This document shows positions 18,839 to 23,674 of a stretch of DNA of 23,674 nucleotides, piece by piece (the stretch's first letter is position 1; each line of letters begins with the position of its first letter). The stretch comes from Chromera velia (lineage: Eukaryota > Sar > Chromeraceae): positions 41,614 through 65,287 of the forward strand of contig JAHBMJ010005799.1 in NCBI GenBank assembly GCA_018398765.1, written 5' to 3'. The position numbers and the translations under genes are program-made. The notes under the pieces are model-generated. The model worked only from the letters and a program-made list of their open reading frames with translations. It was not told where the DNA came from and searched no databases.

Positions 18839-20946
18839 GTATGTGTATGTGTGTGTGTGTATGTATGTATGTGTATGTATGTGTATGTATGTGTGTGTGT
18901 GTGTGTGTGTGTTCAGGGAGACTCCTTTTATGTCGTTTGCTTCCTCTCCTCCTTTTTCTGCCCTTGTTCGTGACAATGCCGTTTCTCTCTCTCTGCCTTT
19001 GGTGTCCGTGACCTCTCTCTGAGACTCGTTTTTCCTTCTGCCCCTTTCAGTAAGCTTGCGAGCCCCTGTGTGCAATAAATACTGTGGCTGAGCTTTCGTC
19101 ATTCATTTCTTCATACGGGGCCGTCTACAAGCAGGACAGCCCCAAGTTTCCAGAATTCCAAGAGATTGCGATCAGAATGAGAACGCGAACGTTTCTTGTT
19201 CTTGTTCTTTCTTTTGCAGGAGCGTGTGCAACCAGGAGACTTTGAATTACGTGGGTGACCTCCAAGACGACGGTCTGATTCCTGTGCTGAAGGAGATCTT
19301 TGATCTGAGCTCCTCTCTGTCTGTCCTCTACTACTCGGGTAAGTCCGGAGAGGGGGAGGAACTCTGTTTCTCTCCTTTTGTCTGCGATGTCTGTCCACCC
19401 GTCGCCCTGTTTTGTCAGTCTGTTAGTGCGCCCTGACATCAATTTGAGCGTCCTTTTTTTCTCGAGAAGATCTTCTCCAGTCTGTTTCTCTGTCTGTCCT
19501 TCGAGTCTCCCGACATTCGCTTTCTCTTCGCAGAAAGGTGGAGATAGAGTTGAACATCCTCTCCTTTCTGCCTGTTTTCTCCCCCTCGGGGCACACGGTG
19601 ACGTCCTCCCCCCTCCCCTCCCCTCCCTTCCCTTCTCGAGTTCATCCTTCCCATGCCCATATCCTCAGATCCCCATTTCCGTGTGTACAATGCGTGGTTG
19701 TTGAGTGTGCGCGTCTTTGCGCGTCTACACCTCCCTTTCTCTCTTTCCGTGTCTGTATGTGTATGATCTTGTGCAGGAGACGTGGACGTAGCCACAGTGG
19801 CCACACAGATCACTCAAGCCTGTCTCCACGAGTTGAAGCCCGAGGTCGAGCTGAAGGACGGCTGGAGACCCTGGACCATCGGGGGATGGCATGCGGGGTC
19901 GGTCGGTGGGTCCGTCGGTCGGGAGTGGGAAGAAAAACATGTATCGATTATCGTTTGCACATACACCCCTTTCCTCTCTGCCTCTGACAATTAACATGTG
20001 CGTATGCCATGCACGTATCCAAACATGGACTCTCTCTCAATCCTTCTCCCACACGCTCATACTCACAAACAGGTGCGATGGGACTCGACGTCCGTGATTG
20101 CTTCTCACTTCGCGCATTTGTCGCTTTTTCTTTCCGTGCGTACATGTGAGAGAGACAGACAGCGAAAAAAAAAAAAGCGAGTGTGTCGACGCCAAGTGCT
20201 GCCAGCCCGTTCCTCGCCACACTATTCGTGTCTAGTCCCTCTTTTTTTCCTCCGTGTACATGTACTTCGCGATGGCTCTCATGAAAGGTCGCAATCATGT
20301 GCAAACATGCCGGAAAACAATAGTATTTCAGGCTCTCCCTCTCCTGGACTGCGACGCTGTCTCTCTTTCCGCCGTCTCTCCTTTTTTTCTGTCGGTCTTT
20401 CTTTCTTTCTTTCTTTCTTTTCTTTCTTTCGTTCGTTCGTTCGTTCGTTCTTTCTTTCTTTCTTGCTTGCTTGCTTGCTTGCTTGCTCCCTTGCTTGCTC
20501 CCTTGCTTTCTCACTTTCCTGCTCTCTTGCCTTCTTCTCCTGTGCTCTTTGGCCCACCCTCTCTCTCTTTCTCTCGAAAGTTCTGAGCAATAACACTGTC
20601 CGTGTGAACGAATGAACGTTCTTCCTGCAGGTACGTGGAGGACTTTGATAAGTACACGTTCGCCACAGTGAAAGGAGCCGGACATGAGGCCCCAACCTTC
20701 CAACCTCACATTTCGTTCGAGATGTTCACCCGATTCCTCAAGTCGCAGTCTTTGGAGGACGACAGCAGTGGAAGCGAGACAGCGGGGGTGGTGTTCGAAA
20801 GAAGAGCGCCTGCACTTCCGAGGCAGTCGGATGTTCTGAATGCCGCCAAACAGGAGGCGATCTTACAGGCTTTAGCGAAGGCGGCAAGAAGTGGGGACGA
20901 GATGGGAGTGAAGGGACACAGAGAGCCCATTCTTCTGGCAGAGTAA
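17155..20946 (+). CDS. Serine carboxypeptidase, family S10, secreted/lysosomal, 5 exons, 544 aa
   Basis: The enzyme releases C-terminal amino acids from peptides in acidic or secretory compartments. Exons 17155-17530, 17977-18679, 19220-19338, 19777-19897 and 20631-20946 join with GT..AG borders and compatible phases. Each junction restores a family motif: [38 protein letters not shown] and WHAG/YVEDF. The ATG opens a signal peptide ([20 protein letters not shown], cleavage expected near residue 20). Substrate-site motifs are FTGGPGCSG near residue 75 and [12 protein letters not shown] near 112. The catalytic Ser is residue 167 in [11 protein letters not shown]. The Asp lies in GDVD (401-404) and the His is 458 in [25 protein letters not shown] is also typical of S10. 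The length fits the family. The last 65 residues or so are a polar extension beyond the usual end. The introns are 446, 540, 438 and 733 bp, and two carry large microsatellites. An AATAAA at 20948-20953 is too close to the stop to be a confident poly(A) signal. Confidence 0.95.
18713..18912. repeat. (TG)n/(TATG)n microsatellite in intron 2 of the carboxypeptidase gene
   Basis: A 200-base alternating purine-pyrimidine tract, mainly TG with CG and TA steps. It starts about 33 bases after the intron's 5' splice site at 18680. Cys/Val-rich frames through it are artefacts. Long TG tracts can form left-handed DNA and influence splicing. Confidence 0.95.
20397..20515. repeat. CTTT/GTTC/CTTG/CCTTGCTT tetranucleotide array in intron 4
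   Basis: Successive blocks of (CTTT)n, (GTTC)n, (CTTT)n and (CTTG)n lie in intron 19898-20630 of the carboxypeptidase gene. The pyrimidine strand is the coding strand. Confidence 0.93.
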
Positions 20947-21909
20947 AAATAAATCGTTCGATCAGGGACCTAGAGGGAGGGCGGGAGATAGGTTGCGCCC
21001 ACGGCAGACGGGAGTGGCGAAGTTTTTCCTTTCTTCTTTTCACGTGTTTGTCCGTCTGTTCAAATTTCTTCAATCACGTTTCGCTATCGGGAAAAAGGGG
21101 GTGGGTGGGGATGGGTATGGAAATGACCGTTATTGCCTGAGTTCAGGAAAGTGAAAGTGCAGATTTCCCTTCGGACTGTAGACTGTCCAGAACGCGTTAC
21201 ACAATTGAAGTACTTTTGGTTGGAAGACAAGAAGAAGCAAATCGTCTCGTTTCGTATGTTAATACTTGTATGACCTCAGAAGAGGTGCGTCCACTTGCCT
21301 GTCAGACTGTTTACTCGCAGTCTGATGGGGAGAGGAAGGGGAAAGGGTTTGGCTCTGTCTTCTCCGTACGTCTTTTCCAGTATCTTTTCATTTTCTCTCG
21401 TTTGTTGTACAAAAGAAGGAGGAAGATACCCACTGCATGTATCGATGTGGCCTGCATGTCATTGGAGTCCCGCTGTGGTAAGGTGACCTTGTAATATCAT
21501 GAAACAAAAAGGCATCAAAAAGGCGAAGTTTCTCTCTTTATATTGCGTAGAACAGATTTTGCAGAAGTCAGATAAAAGTTTCCGCAGAAGTCCAAAGATT
21601 TAGATACATGCCGAGTGTCTTAATTATAAAATTGAGAATCCAGACGGCGTATAAAATAAAAAAAGAAAAGCCTAGAGAAAAACATGATTTTTTTAATCGA
21701 TGCACTAATGCATATCAATAATGAGACGTTCTTTTACCCCTATAACTTACTATAATTTCAGCGCTAATTAAATATTTAAGTCATTCTAATTAGGAAAAGA
21801 TTTGATTCAGAATATTTTTTTTTCTTCTAAAAAGTGGCCTGAATGATTTCTATACCTTATCATATTTGGGAGTAATTGGGACAATTGGAATGCGGCCGAA
21901 TGCCTAATG

Positions 21910-21933
21910 GGGAATTTGGAATCCCAAATTCCC
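21910..21933. repeat. Perfect 10-bp hairpin
   Basis: GGGAATTTGG and its exact complement CCAAATTCCC are separated by the 4-base loop AATC. It sits in AT-rich spacer with no gene close enough upstream to make it an obvious terminator. A foldback element remnant is possible. Confidence 0.8.
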
Positions 21934-22050
21934 AACGCATCCCGGCAGTGATCTATGTGATAATGGACCGTATTTCGCCTATGTAAGGGGCTCTCAAATG
22001 GTAAAAAAATTAAAAACACTTTGTATTGCTGTGATCTGAATGGGCGTGAA

Positions 22051-22269
22051 TAGAGCTGGGAAAAGGTTCATTGAGAAAAAGTTCAAATCTAAAAAAGTGA
22101 ACCTGTTGAACCTGTTTTGAACCTGTTAAACCTGTTAAACCTGTTTTGAACCTGTTTTGGAGGCCAGACGCGCGGTCACTGGCACAAGGCCGGCCAGGCC
22201 TACGCCGCCCACGGCCTATATAGGTGAAATAAGGAGCCGGAGCCGCGTGCACAGCAACTGTTCCCAGCC
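22051..22269. mobile_element. Possible hAT-like miniature element with subterminal repeats
   Basis: TAGAGCTGGGAAAAGGTT at 22051-22068 resembles hAT terminal repeats, which often read close to TAGAGCTGGG. Six copies of AACCTGTT follow between 22100 and 22156, like the short subterminal repeats that bind hAT transposases. A partial inverted match, AACTGTTCCCAGC, lies at 22256-22268. No 8-bp target duplication was found, so the right border is doubtful. Confidence 0.3.
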
Positions 22270-22297
22270 AGTTCAATCTATTGTGTCAGACAGACGC

Positions 22298-22346
22298 ATG
22301 TCAGCATATGTCAGCATCATATGTCAGCATGAAAACTCATGCTGAC
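22298..22346. repeat. Triplicate ATGTCAGCAT and a perfect 10-bp hairpin
   Basis: ATGTCAGCAT occurs at 22298-22307, 22308-22317 and 22321-22330. The third copy forms the left arm of a perfect hairpin, GTCAGCATGA / TCATGCTGAC, at 22323-22346 with loop AAAC. Confidence 0.8.
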
Positions 22347-22690
22347 GGTTGCAGAAGTGAAGAAGTACACGTGACTTACTAAGTTTTCCACTTGCAAAGC
22401 CCTGCATCAAAATGGACAGTCTCCACTGAAGGAATGAGGAAGTATAGAATTTGTTTGACAACAGTCTGCACGACAGTGTAATTGACAATAAACGCTGTGA
22501 TGGTCTTATATTGACTAAATTGTCATGATTAATACGATCACATAAATTTAATTATGGCATTTTCCAATTTTTTCAGGCTTTTTTGATTACTAATTTTCGA
22601 CTATAAAGAGTGAATAACTTGAGACTAATACCTAATATGAGCGTAAATATTGATTTAAACTATTTAAAAACACTACTAAAGCATAGATTC

Positions 22691-22718
22691 TGAATGAATG
22701 AATGAATGAATGAATGAA
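22691..22718. repeat. (GAAT)n microsatellite
   Basis: About six to seven uninterrupted units of GAAT. Confidence 0.93.
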
Positions 22719-22905
22719 GTTGGCTTTGCTAGAGTGGAGCCGTGCTCCCCGCAGCCCATGTTCATGCAAGAGATCGTCAATCACTCAACTCTAGAGATAA
22801 GGCTAAGCGCGAGATCCCCTGAAGTGCTCGCTTGGTGAGCTCACGAGCAGCATGCGCATTGGAGGTGGCAATATAAGACTCGAACAGAAGAAGAAAAGGT
22901 CGCGT

Positions 22906-23674
22906 TCACCGAGAGATAGGCGTGCACAGTGAGTAACAAAGATCGCAAACGGCTCTGCATGTTTCATACGGATCGACTTGTAAAGCCAAAAGCAGCATCT
23001 TTCTCGCTTCTGTTTCGGCTGCATCCGATCCCTCACTTCCTTCTCTCTGAATCCTTTGCTTCACTTTCTTTCCCTCTACCACTTTGTTTAGTTTATTTCT
23101 TGCTTCTACCCAATTGGAGCATACTGAAAGCCGGTGCCAGAGATCATCAATTTTTCTTCCATTTGAACAACCCTCTGCCAGACAAAACACCTCTCCCGGA
23201 GAGTTAGCCCCCCCCGTCAGACCCTTCCGATTTAGTGTCAATACCCTTAGGAGTGGCTCAATCTTCTCACATAAGGCACTTCTCGGCAGACAGGACATCC
23301 GTACCTTGGGGCCATTCTTTGAAGACAAAAGAAATAGAGAAGAACGTGAAGAAGACGGAAGAGCTCTCTGTAGTCCTGATAAAGAGGCAGACAGGGGGAA
23401 GTTGCCCCTTTCTTCCCTGTCTCCCCTTTTCATGCATTCCATTCCCCAGGCATCCTTAATTTTGGCAGAAACAAACAAATTCCCCTTCGGGGCCCGTCTT
23501 TCTGAGCTCCGGACAGGGAGAGACGTCAAAAAGTCAAGGCCTGCCCATCTGAACAGACCATTGACGGCTCGTCTTTGCTTCTGCCCCGCTGGTCCCTTCC
23601 ATGAATTCAAAAGAGCCTGAGGAATACGGAGATGCGAACGGCTAAGTGCAATCCAGAATGAAGCAAAACGAGCA
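22906..23674 (-). CDS. C-terminal part of a probable retroelement protein (zf-RVT-like), partial
   Basis: The frame is open from the right edge of the window to a stop at 22906, about 256 codons, so the N-terminus lies outside. Near its last third it has CLAEGCSNGRKIDDLWHRLS followed by VC, a C-x4-C-x10-H-x4-C arrangement. This resembles the zinc-binding region found after the reverse transcriptase in many LINE-type elements, where a DxxxH(x)4C end is usual. A charged linker and a second cysteine group (CRAVCDLC) follow. No RT or nuclease motif is inside the window, so the assignment is tentative. It differs in sequence from the element at 9.36-11.32 kb and points the other way. A cellular zinc-binding protein is the alternative. 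Confidence 0.4.
   Translation of the reverse strand, partial: ARFASFWIALSRSHLRIPQALLNSWKGPAGQKQRRAVNGLFRWAGLDFLTSLPVRSSERRAPKGNLFVSAKIKDAWGMECMKRGDREERGNFPLSASLSGLQRALPSSSRSSLFLLSSKNGPKVRMSCLPRSALCEKIEPLLRVLTLNRKGLTGGANSPGEVFCLAEGCSNGRKIDDLWHRLSVCSNWVEARNKLNKVVEGKKVKQRIQREGSEGSDAAETEARKMLLLALQVDPYETCRAVCDLCYSLCTPISR

Larger units (their letters stand above)
20947..22905. other. Spacer with hairpins and short repeats, no gene
   Basis: I see no convincing gene. About 21480-22020 and 22490-22690 are AT-rich. The notable elements (hairpins at 21910-21933 and 22323-22346, the AACCTGTT cluster, the ATGA repeat) are listed separately. Confidence 0.55.

Noticed and set aside
18650-19102. His/Thr-rich or Cys/Val-rich proteins in the TG repeat
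   Set aside because: Both strands are open because of the dinucleotide repeat, and the region is intron 2 of the carboxypeptidase gene.
19948-20709. A 253-codon minus-strand frame rich in Lys/Arg/Glu
   Set aside because: It runs over intron 4 repeats and exon 5 of the carboxypeptidase gene on the opposite strand; its composition comes from the CTTT array.

Overview
The window is nuclear DNA from a eukaryote with intron-rich genes, microsatellites and degenerate retroelements. Introns use GT..AG borders and are mostly 300-750 bp. Simple repeats sit in almost every intron and spacer. One sign points to an apicomplexan-like alveolate, such as a chromerid alga (Chromera velia-like): the octamer TGCATGCA, a known ApiAP2 target in Plasmodium, occurs exactly at least ten times. 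Chance would give about 0.4 copies in 23.7 kb. The organism assignment is inference.

Layout, left to right. An intronless gene of unknown function with an F-box-like N-terminus lies at 552-1724 (+), behind a GC-rich repeat block. From 1725 to about 5.3 kb is mostly spacer, with weak minus-strand exon candidates near 2.9-3.2 kb and 4.5-5.3 kb. Splicing by eye at 5704-7636 (-) gives five phase-compatible exons of a basic, probably coiled-coil protein. Its introns carry the large GAAA- and GACT-type microsatellites. Two phase-compatible cysteine-rich exons lie at 7782-8214 (-). A broken non-LTR retroelement occupies about 9.36-11.32 kb (+). It has the end of a reverse transcriptase, a decayed zinc knuckle and an R2-type restriction-like endonuclease domain. 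The stretch 11.3-13.5 kb is AT-rich or purine-repeat spacer.

The best-supported part is a divergent gene pair. On the minus strand (13542-16423, 3 exons, 697 aa) is a LamG-like jellyroll followed by carboxypeptidase-regulatory-like and CILP/FAM171-like modules. On the plus strand (17155-20946, 5 exons, 544 aa) is a secreted serine carboxypeptidase of family S10 with an intact Ser-Asp-His triad. They share a 731 bp intergenic region with two TGCATGCA sites, three GGCGCCGC boxes and a TATA-like sequence. All splice sites in both genes keep frame and restore family motifs across the junctions.

The right end (20.95-22.9 kb) is spacer with two perfect hairpins and an AACCTGTT cluster that may be a hAT-like transposon terminus. 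From 22906 to the window edge (-) runs an open reading frame with a zf-RVT-like CCHC motif, probably the tail of another retroelement.
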